A DNA stretch of 64,000 bases from Bacillota bacterium (GTDB lineage Bacteria > Bacillota > Clostridia > Lachnospirales > Anaerotignaceae): the NCBI GenBank assembly GCA_019422105.1, contig JAHZDZ010000012.1:48355-112354 (forward strand). The letters are read 5' to 3'. Of the stretch, positions 43,753-53,201 are shown in pieces. The number at the start of each line of letters is the position of its first letter. The first letter of the stretch is position 1. The notes under the pieces are model-generated. The model had not been told where the DNA came from, did no database searches, and saw only the letters and a program-made list of their open reading frames with translations. The position numbers were made by a program, and so were the translations under genes.

Positions 43753-44059
43753 AGGGAAAGGCCCTCCTTAAGTTTAGTTGCAGCTTTTTGTTTTCAGTAT
43801 CTCCTTTATTGGAATTTTAATACATTTCCGCCTGTTGCGCAACACTTTAATGAAATAAAGCGCAGGGTATAAAAAAATACAGAAATATTGTATAAATTCA
43901 ATCTTTTCTCTTTTTTTTACTTTGGCAGTTTTAAAGTCAGAAGAACGAAACTGAAGAAGACGAAGAAAAAAAGAAACAAAAAAGATAATGGAAATCCATG
44001 ATTTATTTCCGGTATGAATGCTCAAGGAACAGAAGGACAGCTCTTTAATATAGATAAAC

Positions 44060-44645
44060 TGTGATATGATGTTTATGACGCTTTGCGAGAAAGAACATAG
44101 TTTTTTCGAGTTATGCTTTGCGTCTATAGTACAATAATAAATTTCGGCGGAGGAATCTCGAAACCTGCGGTCTCTCGGTACATTTGCTGCGCAAATGGCC
44201 ACTTATGCTGCACACTTGCACAAGCAAGCTTGCACAGTGTACTTCTTAAGCGCCTTTTTCTCCGCCTTTATGGTATAATACCCGCAACAGCGGAGAAAGG
44301 CCGTAAAGAAAGCATTATGACCGCTTGCGGGGAAAAAAGCTTTCTTTTAAGGGCTTGAGAAGTGAAACGACCGAGAAATGTGGAGCATTTTGAGGTTCTC
44401 TGCATAAATTTATGGTACAGTATCCGCGAAAAAGCGGAGAGAAGTTAAAAAGAAGCAGTCTGATAGTTTTACAGTCAAAGAATGCTTCTTTGAAGGCTTC
44501 GTGAGGTTTTCCGCGTAATTTTTGGCATAATATCTGCAATTAAGACAGATCAGCTGCTTTGCAGTCAGGAAATACTTTTTTAAGGGATTTGAAGAGTGAA
44601 ACAATGAAGTAAGCTTTTGTTTGTCAGACTCTCTGATAATACACA
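44060..44645. repeat. Chain of four dispersed hairpin-repeat units
   Basis: One minus-oriented unit (about 44128-44280) is followed by plus-oriented units meeting at TATAAT-like boxes (44274, 44415, 44526). Stems: GAAACC-tgc-GGTCTC (44160-44174) in the first, AAATG-tggag-CATTT (44376-44390) after CGACCGAG and before GAGGTTCTC in the second; the last two units are degenerate. This explains most of the 1-kb gap 43753-44764, where no gene is supported. Confidence 0.7.
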
Positions 44646-44764
44646 GAGGACTGATAAGACGGCCTTGAAGAGCAAAACTTTGTTTCTATGACATTGTCTG
44701 CAGGAAATGTGATTAATACCGCCACAAGGACAGGCAGAAAGAATAAAAGGGGAATATACAGGAT

Positions 44765-46627
44765 ATGAATGGTTTAAATGATAGGCAAAAAACGGCTGTC
44801 TCCCACTTTAGGGGACCGTGCCTTGTTTTGGCGGGCCCGGGAAGCGGAAAAACAACCGTCGTGGTACATAGAATTCAGCATCTGATAGAACAATTCGGTG
44901 TTTCGCCCGGCAATATTCTTGTCATCACCTTTACAAAGGCTGCGGCAAAGGAAATGGAGGAAAGGTTCTATCAATTGATTGGCACCCGCCGGTACAAGGT
45001 TTCCTTTGGAACATTCCATTCCCTTTTTTTCCGTATTATCAGGCAGGAATATGGCTATTCCCTTGATAATGTCATAAAGGAGGAAGAAAAATGGGAGTTT
45101 TTAAAAAATACTGTTCATGAGATGGGGCTGGAGATAAATGATGAGGAGGAATATACGAAAGACTTTGCAGCGGAGCTTGGAAGGATGAAAAATGAATTGG
45201 TATCCTTAGCGGATTATGAGCCTTCCAATATGCAGAAGGAGGAATTTCGTATACTCTTTCAAAAATATGACGCCTATAAAGCCAGATGCAGCAAAATAGA
45301 TTTTGATGATATGCTGACGGAATGCTATGAAATACTGAAAAATAACCCCCAAACCCTTGCCCAATGGCGCGGTAAGTATCCCTTTATACTGGTGGATGAA
45401 TTTCAGGATATCAATGCCGCCCAATATGCCTGTGTAAAAATGCTTGCAGGGCCGGATAATAATTTGTTCGTTGTGGGGGATGACGACCAGAGCATTTATA
45501 AATTCCGAGGGGCCAGGCCGGAATTTCTGCTGCAGTTTCCAAAGGATTTTCCAAATACGGAAAAAATAATATTAAATATTAATTACCGCTCTACCGAGCC
45601 CATAATAAAGCTGAGCAACCGTCTGGTGCAGCACAACAAAAAGCGGTTTGAAAAGGAACATGGAGGGACGGGCAAGGATGGTATTATAACCGAATTTTTT
45701 ATGAGTGAGGATGCATCTTTGGAGGCAACGCGCATTGCAAAAAAGATTAAGAAACTTCATGATGCAGGAACAGAGTACGGGAAAATCGCCGTTATTTTTC
45801 GCACGAATATGCAGGCAGGTCATTTTGCCAGGGCGTTTATGGACAGCGGCATACGTTTCAATCTGAAGGATACCCTGTTTAACATTTATGATCATTGGAT
45901 AGGAAAGGATCTGGCTGCCTATCTGGATTTAGCGTGGGATAACGGAAATAACGGCGCTTTTCTAAGGATTGCCAATAAGCCCAAGCGCTATCTGAGCAGA
46001 GATTTGCTGGATATACTGAAAAAAACGGAGGGGCCGATGCTTCACACCATTTTTACGCTGCCCTCTTTGCAAGGATGGCAGTCCCGCCAGATACAGCAGC
46101 TTCTGGAACATCTGGCACAGATAAAAAGACGCAGCGCTTATGAGGCGGTCAAGTATGTGAGGAATGTTGTGGCATATGATGATTATCTTGAGGAGTATGC
46201 AAAATTCAGAAGACAAAGTGTATTGGGTATGAGAGAAATTGCGGATGAGCTTTTGGACAGCGCGAAGGAAATAGAGGACGGCAGAAATTTTTCTGAGCAT
46301 CTGCGCAGGCTGAGTGAGGAGGTGAAGGAGAGCAAAAAAACAGCCCAGAAGCCCCTGGAGGACGCTGTTACCCTCTCCACCATACACAGCGCGAAGGGTC
46401 TGGAATTTGATGCGGTTTTTATACCAAGTATTATTGAGGGAATTCTGCCCCATGAAAAGAGTACCTCTAAGGATGAGATTGAGGAGGAAAGACGCCTTTT
46501 TTATGTCGGTATGACAAGGGCGAAAAATTATTTGTGCCTATCTGAAATCAAAACGCGCTATGAGAAACCGACGAAGCGAAGCCGATTTTTGAAGGAATTG
46601 GGATTGGGAGAAAGAAAAAAGAAATAA
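44765..46627 (+). CDS. UvrD/PcrA-like superfamily 1 DNA helicase
   Basis: 620 aa, shorter than PcrA/UvrD (~720-740). Motifs: Q motif LNDRQKTAV, Walker A GPGSGKTT, Ia ITFTKAAAKEMEERF, Walker B ILVDEFQDIN, III GDDDQSIYKFRGA, IV NYRST, V TIHSAKGLEFDAVFIP and VI EERRLFYVGMTRAKNYL. All catalytic motifs are intact, so it is an active 3'-5' helicase, probably in repair. The C-terminal extension that binds RNA polymerase in PcrA is missing. The start ATG 44765 has GGGGAATATACAGGAT upstream, a modest site. Flanked on both sides by repeat elements. Confidence 0.9.
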   Translation: MNGLNDRQKTAVSHFRGPCLVLAGPGSGKTTVVVHRIQHLIEQFGVSPGNILVITFTKAAAKEMEERFYQLIGTRRYKVSFGTFHSLFFRIIRQEYGYSLDNVIKEEEKWEFLKNTVHEMGLEINDEEEYTKDFAAELGRMKNELVSLADYEPSNMQKEEFRILFQKYDAYKARCSKIDFDDMLTECYEILKNNPQTLAQWRGKYPFILVDEFQDINAAQYACVKMLAGPDNNLFVVGDDDQSIYKFRGARPEFLLQFPKDFPNTEKIILNINYRSTEPIIKLSNRLVQHNKKRFEKEHGGTGKDGIITEFFMSEDASLEATRIAKKIKKLHDAGTEYGKIAVIFRTNMQAGHFARAFMDSGIRFNLKDTLFNIYDHWIGKDLAAYLDLAWDNGNNGAFLRIANKPKRYLSRDLLDILKKTEGPMLHTIFTLPSLQGWQSRQIQQLLEHLAQIKRRSAYEAVKYVRNVVAYDDYLEEYAKFRRQSVLGMREIADELLDSAKEIEDGRNFSEHLRRLSEEVKESKKTAQKPLEDAVTLSTIHSAKGLEFDAVFIPSIIEGILPHEKSTSKDEIEEERRLFYVGMTRAKNYLCLSEIKTRYEKPTKRSRFLKELGLGERKKK

Positions 46628-46690
46628 ATACTGAAAAAAATTAACTTTTTATGGGAAAACTTAAGCTTTTTTTAATAACCTTACGTCTAA

Positions 46691-47158
46691 AAAGACGATA
46701 TAATATTCGTAAAAGCGGAAAGAAACATGCAGGAGGCCATTTTCTCCTGCTTGCAGGGAGGTAAAATGGCCTCCTGCATGTTTCGAGGAACGAAGCGACC
46801 GAGGAATGGGAAGCATTCCGAGGTTCCGCTTTTAAAAGCGGAGAAAAATCAAGCGGAGAACGCAAAGCGTTTGAAGCTGAAGATTTGCTGCGGAAAGAAA
46901 AACATTGCTATCGCTTGCAGGGAGGTAAAATGACCTCCTGCACGTTTCGAGGAGCGAAGCGGGTGAGGAATGGGAAGCATTCCGAGGTTCCGCTTTTAAA
47001 AGCAGAGAAAAATCGAGCGGAGAACGCGAAGCGTTTGAAGCTGAAGATTTGCTGCGAAAAGAAAAGCATTGCTATCGCTTGCAGGGAGGTAAAATGGCCT
47101 CCTGCATGTTTCGAGGAGCGAAGCGACCGAGGAATGAGAAGCATTCCGAGGTTCCGCC
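46691..47158. repeat. Three chained hairpin-repeat units with a 164-bp period
   Basis: Unit a (about 46699-46833) starts at TATAAT (46699-46704) and contains a perfect 21-bp inverted repeat with arms 46723-46743 and 46763-46783. Units b (46834-46997) and c (46998-47157) are near-identical 164-bp direct repeats. Each ends in a GGAATG/CATTCC stem (46803-46819, 46967-46983, 47131-47147) before GAGGTTCCGC. Open frames across this block are by-products of the repeats. It fills the gap before the 47284 gene. Confidence 0.8.
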
Positions 47159-47283
47159 TCTACTTCAAAGGAAAAGTTTCAAAATGTGACGGCGATAAGC
47201 ATGAAAATTACTTGCAAAGACTCAAACAGTTCATTTTATTTTTTAGCCTTATTAAGGCTTGATTGTCAGGAGGGGTACAGTTT

Positions 47284-49854
47284 ATGAAAAAAGACAAGGC
47301 GGCAGAGAGAAAGAAAAAGCTGATGTCTGTGCTGGCTATTCTTTTAGCTATTATCATGGTGCTTGGTATTGCGGCGCCCTTTCTTGGGGCGATGGCATAT
47401 GGCGCGCAGGCTGCGGCAGTGGAGGCTGTCGACCCGACTGCGCCTCAGGCAGGGGAGGATAAAGAAAAGGTTACCAGCAATAAGGATTTTACCTTAGAGA
47501 CAAAGGTGGGGTTTGACCAGAAGTATATTGTTGGTCAAACCACGCCTTTTCGTATGGTCTTTGCCAATAGCGGCCCCGATTTTAAAGGTGAGGTGCAGGT
47601 GAAGGTTTACTCCTATGAGTCGGACGGCTATACAGGCGGAGAATATTCGATTTATTATACGCCGATAGAGCTGGCGCAGGGCTCCTCCAAAGAGGTCAAT
47701 ATGGATTTAATGGTGGATACCATACGTAAAAATTTCAGGATTGCCCTTGTGGATGAAAGCGGGAAAGAGGTATTCAGCCAGCTTTGCTATGGCATGACAG
47801 CTATGGATCCCCAATCCGTTATGGTTGGCATACTAAGTGAAAATCCCCAGCCGCTCCAGTATCTGAACAATTTAAAAATGGCTGTCTATAATGAGGAGGA
47901 AATATATAACGGCGTGGAGTATAACGCCTGTGTATATCTGAATAAGGATACCTTACCCGATACAAAAAGCCTGTTTGATAATTTCAGAATGATTATTATC
48001 AATGACTTCAGCACAAAAAATCTTTCGTCTGCGCAAAAGGAGGCTCTTTTCAAGTGGGTGGAGGGGGGCGGTATGCTTGTTCTCGGGACGGGCGTTAACG
48101 CCAATAAGGTGTTGAGTGGCTTTTATGACACACTTGAATATAACATGCCCTCTGACAGTGAGACGACTGTAACGTCCTTTCCCAAGCTTAGCGCTATGCT
48201 TGGGGAGGAAATCAAAGGAAGTCTTCCTGTCAGAGAAATTGCGCTGGAGGGAATGGAATCTGTTTTGGAGGACAGCGGAGAAATGCTGATGGGCTGTCTT
48301 CCCTATGGAAACGGTACCGTTGTGGTGCACAGCTACGACTTGGCTGACCCTGTTTTTTCGCAGACTCCCGGCATACCGGGGGTGATGAAGGAGCTGTATC
48401 TTTCAATTTCCCCCTCCTATTTTGATATATATTATAATGGAGAATATTACTCCAGAAACGGCTATTACGGGAATTTGACCAACAATATTCCTGTACTGGG
48501 ATCGTCTGTGCTGCTTCTGATTTTTGTCATTATTTTGCTTTATATTCTATTTATAGGACCTCTTCTTTACCGTATTCTGAAAAAGAGGGACAAGCGGGAA
48601 AAGGGGTGGGTTATCATTCCTCTTTGCTCTGTTGTTGTGCTGGTTGCCATATTCGGACTCAGCCAGTTCAGCGCCTATAAAAAAAGTATTATCAATTCTG
48701 TATCGGTTGTCAGTCTGAAGGAGGGTTCCTCTTTTGGGGATGCTTTTGTTTCCGTAGGTATGAAAAGCCCGCAAAAGGGCGATGTCACGTTTGCCTCTGA
48801 TGCGGATATAGAAATTGAGATGCCGTCAAATGACAGGTATTACAGCTATAACTATGCCAGAAGCAGGGAGGATATCTGCGCGAGACGAATACTTGTCGGT
48901 GATACGGCAGAAATTACATATTACGACAATCAGAAATGGGGCTCCAATACCTTTTACACGGACCTGCTCTATGATATGGGCGGTGAGGTGACAGGCAGCG
49001 TTACAATCAACAACAACCATTTTATCGGCAGTTTTACAAACAATACCAGTGTTGATTTTAAGGATGTTGTGTTCTCCTTTGGCTCAAGGCTTGTAAAATA
49101 CGACGCTTTCCCCTCCGGTGAAACGATAGAGGTGGATTATGAAATGAAAGAGCTTGAGCAGGTGAACCGTTATTCCGATACTTATTCAGAAATCAATAAG
49201 GTGTTTCTGGGGACAAGTGAGGACATGAGCGTTAGAAAATTTGTCTCACAGAATCATCTGTCCAATGAGGATGCGTATAAACTGTATCAGCATATGGAGC
49301 TTATGAACTATATTATGGACGGCGCCTATAATTACAGCTATGGCATAAAGGAGGTGCCGGTAAAAATGTATGCGTTCAGCGAAGCCGGTATACTTCCGGG
49401 AGAAAAAACAGTGAATGGAAAAGGGGTAACGGAACTTAATACCAATGTTTTTGTAAAAAGCTTTGACTTGGATTTAAGCCGGTCAGAAAGCTTCGACATT
49501 CCATTTGGATTTATTCCTGTCAGCGGAGTTTATACAGCAAACGGCAGTAAATTTGATCAGAGCGCCAACATTATTTATACCATTGAAAACGGAACGGTGG
49601 AATTCAAATATATACTATCCGGAGATATTCGCATTGACGCTGTGATGTTCAGATGGAATGATCCATATCAGGTATGCGGACAGAAGGAAATATGGAATGA
49701 AAAAACACAGCAGTGGGAGAGCTTGAAGGAAGGCGAGTACCCGAACGCGGCGGATTATATGGATGAATTTAACCAAATTACGGTGAGAGGAGAGGCGCAG
49801 TCGGATCAGGAGATATATGTGCCGCAGATCAGAGTAAAGGGAGGCGGCAGATAA
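47284..49854 (+). CDS. Large membrane protein with GATase-like domain, exporter auxiliary (GldG-like)
   Basis: 856 aa. N-terminal signal/anchor segment (VLAILLAIIMVLGIAAPFLG), an extracellular beta-rich region (~60-165), a class I glutamine-amidotransferase-like fold without catalytic residues (~180-330, including ALFKWVEGGGMLVLGTG), two further membrane segments (~405-470, around VLLLIFVIILLYILFIGPLLY) and a long C-terminal extracellular part. The layout recalls GldG-type auxiliary proteins of ABC-2 exporters, and the exporter genes follow directly. AGGAGGGG lies 9 bases before ATG 47284; the longer TTG frame overlaps that site. Function unknown; family call tentative. Confidence 0.65.
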   Translation: MKKDKAAERKKKLMSVLAILLAIIMVLGIAAPFLGAMAYGAQAAAVEAVDPTAPQAGEDKEKVTSNKDFTLETKVGFDQKYIVGQTTPFRMVFANSGPDFKGEVQVKVYSYESDGYTGGEYSIYYTPIELAQGSSKEVNMDLMVDTIRKNFRIALVDESGKEVFSQLCYGMTAMDPQSVMVGILSENPQPLQYLNNLKMAVYNEEEIYNGVEYNACVYLNKDTLPDTKSLFDNFRMIIINDFSTKNLSSAQKEALFKWVEGGGMLVLGTGVNANKVLSGFYDTLEYNMPSDSETTVTSFPKLSAMLGEEIKGSLPVREIALEGMESVLEDSGEMLMGCLPYGNGTVVVHSYDLADPVFSQTPGIPGVMKELYLSISPSYFDIYYNGEYYSRNGYYGNLTNNIPVLGSSVLLLIFVIILLYILFIGPLLYRILKKRDKREKGWVIIPLCSVVVLVAIFGLSQFSAYKKSIINSVSVVSLKEGSSFGDAFVSVGMKSPQKGDVTFASDADIEIEMPSNDRYYSYNYARSREDICARRILVGDTAEITYYDNQKWGSNTFYTDLLYDMGGEVTGSVTINNNHFIGSFTNNTSVDFKDVVFSFGSRLVKYDAFPSGETIEVDYEMKELEQVNRYSDTYSEINKVFLGTSEDMSVRKFVSQNHLSNEDAYKLYQHMELMNYIMDGAYNYSYGIKEVPVKMYAFSEAGILPGEKTVNGKGVTELNTNVFVKSFDLDLSRSESFDIPFGFIPVSGVYTANGSKFDQSANIIYTIENGTVEFKYILSGDIRIDAVMFRWNDPYQVCGQKEIWNEKTQQWESLKEGEYPNAADYMDEFNQITVRGEAQSDQEIYVPQIRVKGGGR

Positions 49855-50786
49855 TGCTTGAAATAACAGATTTGGTAAAACGGTACGGAAAGTTTACAGC
49901 GGTTGATCATTTGGATATGAAAATAGAGGATGGCAGTATTTTTGGTTTTGTAGGTCCTAACGGTGCTGGAAAGACAACGACAATGAAAATTATGTCGGGA
50001 CTTTTGAAGGCTACCAGCGGAAGTGTGCTGGTAAACGGCATTAATGTCGCCGCCGACACAAAGCTTTTGAAGGAAAGAATAGGCTATATGCCTGACTTTT
50101 TCGGCGTTTATGATGATCTGAAGGTTTGGGAGTATATGGATTTTTATTGCGGCGCCTATTATATACCCTACGGCGAAAGACAGGATCTCATAGGGAACCT
50201 TCTTGAAATTGTGGATTTGACCGATAAAAAGGATTTTTATGTGGATTCCCTCTCAAGAGGTATGAAGCAGAGGCTGTGTCTTGCCAGAAGCCTTGTGCAT
50301 GATCCTGAGGTATTGATATTGGACGAGCCGGCCAGCGGACTTGACCCCAGGGCGAGGGTAGAGATGAAGGATGTGCTGAAGCAGCTGAAATCATTGGGAA
50401 AGACAATTATTATCAGCTCCCACATTCTTCATGAGCTTTCGGAGATGTGTAGCGAAATAGGAATTATCGACCACGGCAGGCTGGTAGCGCAGGGAAGTGT
50501 CAACGAAATTATGAAGCGTATGACAAAAAAGAGGATTGTCTATATACGTCCCTTTGCCAATATGGAGGGACTGCTGACCTATTTAAAGGAGCAGCCCCTT
50601 GTAAGCGATTTGGCGGACAACAGCCAGGATGCGGAATTTGCATTTGACGGCAGTGACGAGGAGTTGGCAAGGCTTTTGACGGGAATTGTAAAAAATAATA
50701 TTCCTGTTCTAAGTTTCAAAGAAAAAGAGGGAAATCTGGAAGAAATATTTATGCAGATGACAGGAGGGGAAAGAAATGATGCTTAA
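49854..50786 (+). CDS. ABC-2 type exporter ATPase
   Basis: 310 aa, one ABC domain: Walker A GPNGAGKTT, signature LSRGMKQRLCLARS, Walker B VLILDEPASGLDP, switch His in IISSHILHEL. The ~80-residue C-terminal region is typical of NatA/GldA-like exporters. The ATG overlaps the preceding stop by one base and the coding end overlaps the permease gene by 11, so the three proteins are made together. It powers the membrane protein encoded next; the cargo is unknown. Confidence 0.9.
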   Translation: MLEITDLVKRYGKFTAVDHLDMKIEDGSIFGFVGPNGAGKTTTMKIMSGLLKATSGSVLVNGINVAADTKLLKERIGYMPDFFGVYDDLKVWEYMDFYCGAYYIPYGERQDLIGNLLEIVDLTDKKDFYVDSLSRGMKQRLCLARSLVHDPEVLILDEPASGLDPRARVEMKDVLKQLKSLGKTIIISSHILHELSEMCSEIGIIDHGRLVAQGSVNEIMKRMTKKRIVYIRPFANMEGLLTYLKEQPLVSDLADNSQDAEFAFDGSDEELARLLTGIVKNNIPVLSFKEKEGNLEEIFMQMTGGERNDA

Positions 50787-51645
50787 TCCTGTACTGAGGA
50801 GGGAGGCAAGGACTTCCCTGAGAAATTGGAAGATATATGGCGTAATATCCGTTTATGTCCTTTTGGTAGCGGGGGCGGCGGCTCTTTTAATCTGGGGCGT
50901 CATGTACAATTCCTATAATTTTGGCTTTGACCCTCAGAATATTATACAGATGTATACGCTTTTGTCGGGCTTTCAGCTGGGTTTGGTATTAATTACCACT
51001 CCTGCCCTGACTGCGGGCGCTATCAGCGGAGAGAGGGAGAGGCAGACCCTTGATCTGCTCCTGGTCACCAAAATGACGCCCTTTTCCATTGTGGCAGGTA
51101 AGCTTTTCAGCTGCCTTGGACTGATTATTTTAATGACGGTGGCAACGCTGCCTATATTTGCGCTGATATTTTATTTTGGAGGGATTTCTTTTCTTTCTCT
51201 TCTTGGTATGACTGGCTTTTTGCTGATTGTGTCCTTTATGGCGGGGGCAATATCCATCTTCTTTTCCGCCGTATTCAGGAAAACAGTCGCTTCCATGGTT
51301 TTAGTCTACATCCTTATCGGCTTTTTATGCGGCGCAACTGTGTTTGGTTATGCAATCTATTCGACTATGATGTGGAGTATGTATAATATGGACCCAAGCA
51401 TCAACATGGCGGTAGTATTTCTGGCGGCTAACCCGATTGTCGGCTTTATCAGTATCATCGACACGCAGCTTGGGACGAATGTGTCCTATCAGCTATTCAA
51501 TGTATACAGCTACGCAACGGGACAGAATCAGCCTATACCCTTTGCGGTCAGTCATTTTTGGGCGGTAAACTGTATCGTTAATATATTGATTGCCCTATTG
51601 TTTTTGTTTTTAGCGGCAAAAATGATACAAAGGGTTAAAAAATAA
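50776..51645 (+). CDS. ABC-2 type exporter permease
   Basis: 289 aa with six membrane segments. The SGERERQTLDLLLVTKMTPF block after the second segment is the ABC-2 coupling-helix signature (GldF/NatB-like). Start ATG 50776 follows AGGAGGGG. It forms the exporter with the upstream ATPase. Confidence 0.88.
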   Translation: MMLNPVLRREARTSLRNWKIYGVISVYVLLVAGAAALLIWGVMYNSYNFGFDPQNIIQMYTLLSGFQLGLVLITTPALTAGAISGERERQTLDLLLVTKMTPFSIVAGKLFSCLGLIILMTVATLPIFALIFYFGGISFLSLLGMTGFLLIVSFMAGAISIFFSAVFRKTVASMVLVYILIGFLCGATVFGYAIYSTMMWSMYNMDPSINMAVVFLAANPIVGFISIIDTQLGTNVSYQLFNVYSYATGQNQPIPFAVSHFWAVNCIVNILIALLFLFLAAKMIQRVKK

Positions 51646-51668
51646 AACGCGGCGGGAGGGAAGCTAAA

Positions 51669-53180
51669 ATGCGGGAATTGTACAATATACTGCGTCCTGT
51701 GAGAAGGAAGCTTATTCTTCGTAAGCTCATCAAATGGGAGCTTATCACCATGAGTGCGGCGATGGGAATTTTATTTCTTATACTGGTTGTCTCAAAATTT
51801 ATGGTGCTCTCCTATCTGGGCGGAATCTGCATTTTTGTTCTGCTCTCCGGTTTCCTGACCCCTTTTCTTGCAGTGCTTTTTTTTGATAAGGTAAGCTATT
51901 ATGACGCTGCCAGATCCTGTGACAGTCTGGGCTATGAGGAACGGTTCATTACAGCCTATGAGCTGTTATGCGGCGGGGAAAGGGCGGTTGAGAATGCGTT
52001 TTTTCATTTGGCGGTTCAGGATGCGCTGGAAAAGGGAAACGGGGAAAGATTGGAAAAAAGAATCCGTGTTTTGGTTTCCCGCAGGGTACTTGTTGTTTTT
52101 AGCCTGCTTTTGATAGCGGTGCTGGCGACAGGCTTTATAAAGGCACCGGGAATGGATGCTCATAAGCTGATTGGCAGTCAATTGGCTAAGGTGGAAGAGC
52201 TTAAAAAGGAGATCAACAAGGATGAGGATATAGAGACAGCGGATATAAAGGCATTGAATAAGGAAATAAACGCCCTCATGAAAAATTTGAAAAAAAGCAA
52301 AACAAAAAACGAGGCTGTAAGCTCTATTGAAAAAACACAGCAGGAGCTGAAGAAGCTGGAGAAAAACAGTGTTAATGAGGATATGAAAAAGATGGCGCAC
52401 GCCCTTTCCCAAAGTCAGAGCGCACAGGGCTTAAGTGATGCACTGGAAAAGGGAGATGGGCAGTCTGTCAGGGAGGAAATGGAAAAGCTAAATGATATGG
52501 CAAGTCAAATGAGTCAGGAAGAGCTTGATGAATATCTGAAAGAATTACAGGATGCACTGGAAGGGCTTAATGATGAGCAGTTAAAGGAGCTATTGGAAAA
52601 TTATGCCGGTCAGATGCAAAACGGCAATTTTAACGGCGCACAGAACGGTCTGAAAAATGTAAGCGATAAGCTTTCCTCTCTCGCAAGTCAAAACCAGAGC
52701 CTTCGCAGCAGGCTGGAGGCAATGAACCGGACGCTGGCCGATGCGACAAAGGCATTGGATGGCCAGGGGCAACAGGAGGGCCAAGGTCAGGGCCAGGGCG
52801 AAGGACAAGGCCAGGGAGAAGGACAAGGCGAAGGCCAGGGACAAGGGCAAGGTCAGGGAGAAGGACAAGGCGAAGGTCAGGGACAGGGTGAAGGTCAAGG
52901 TCAGGACCGTGGAAGGGGCCATGCCGAGAGTGAAAAGATATACAGCAGGGAAGCGCAGAGTCTGAGTGGTTATGAGACACAGATAGAAGGGGCGCAGAAT
53001 GAAGGCGGGCAAAGTGAAATGACCCAGAAAAAAATAATGGGGCAGGCAGGAGAAAGCTATCCCTATGAGGCAGTATATGGAGAATACAAAAATAAAGCCT
53101 TAAAGGAAATGGAAGCATCATCCGTTCCCTATGGCATGCGTCAGCTGGTAGAGGAATATTTTTCCACGCTTGAAAAATAA
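51669..53180 (+). CDS. Membrane protein with coiled coil and Gln/Gly/Glu repeat, unknown function
   Basis: 503 aa. Two membrane segments near the N-terminus (~25-70) and one at ~135-155, then a long charged coiled coil (~175-350) and a low-complexity run of GQGQGEGQ units (~365-415), then ~80 residues ending in a helical tail. The arrangement resembles DUF4175-like proteins that accompany BatA/VWA genes, but I do not recognise it securely. The coiled coil lies outside or inside the cell depending on topology, which cannot be fixed. Position between exporter and VWA genes suggests a scaffold of the same complex. Confidence 0.6.
   Translation: MRELYNILRPVRRKLILRKLIKWELITMSAAMGILFLILVVSKFMVLSYLGGICIFVLLSGFLTPFLAVLFFDKVSYYDAARSCDSLGYEERFITAYELLCGGERAVENAFFHLAVQDALEKGNGERLEKRIRVLVSRRVLVVFSLLLIAVLATGFIKAPGMDAHKLIGSQLAKVEELKKEINKDEDIETADIKALNKEINALMKNLKKSKTKNEAVSSIEKTQQELKKLEKNSVNEDMKKMAHALSQSQSAQGLSDALEKGDGQSVREEMEKLNDMASQMSQEELDEYLKELQDALEGLNDEQLKELLENYAGQMQNGNFNGAQNGLKNVSDKLSSLASQNQSLRSRLEAMNRTLADATKALDGQGQQEGQGQGQGEGQGQGEGQGEGQGQGQGQGEGQGEGQGQGEGQGQDRGRGHAESEKIYSREAQSLSGYETQIEGAQNEGGQSEMTQKKIMGQAGESYPYEAVYGEYKNKALKEMEASSVPYGMRQLVEEYFSTLEK
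52760..52912 (+). repeat. In-frame 6/12-bp tandem repeat inside the coiled-coil gene
   Basis: Successive GGCCAG/GGACAA/GGCGAA-type hexamers encode alternating Gly-Gln and Gly-Glu pairs. Units vary in third positions. Slippage here would change length without shifting frame. Confidence 0.85.
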
Positions 53181-53201
53181 GAAGAAAGGGGGGAAACAGC
53201 T

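Noticed and set aside
46885..47262. Open frame of about 125 residues in the repeat block
   Set aside because: It runs through near-identical 164-bp repeat units and has no domain signal; it is a by-product of the repeats.
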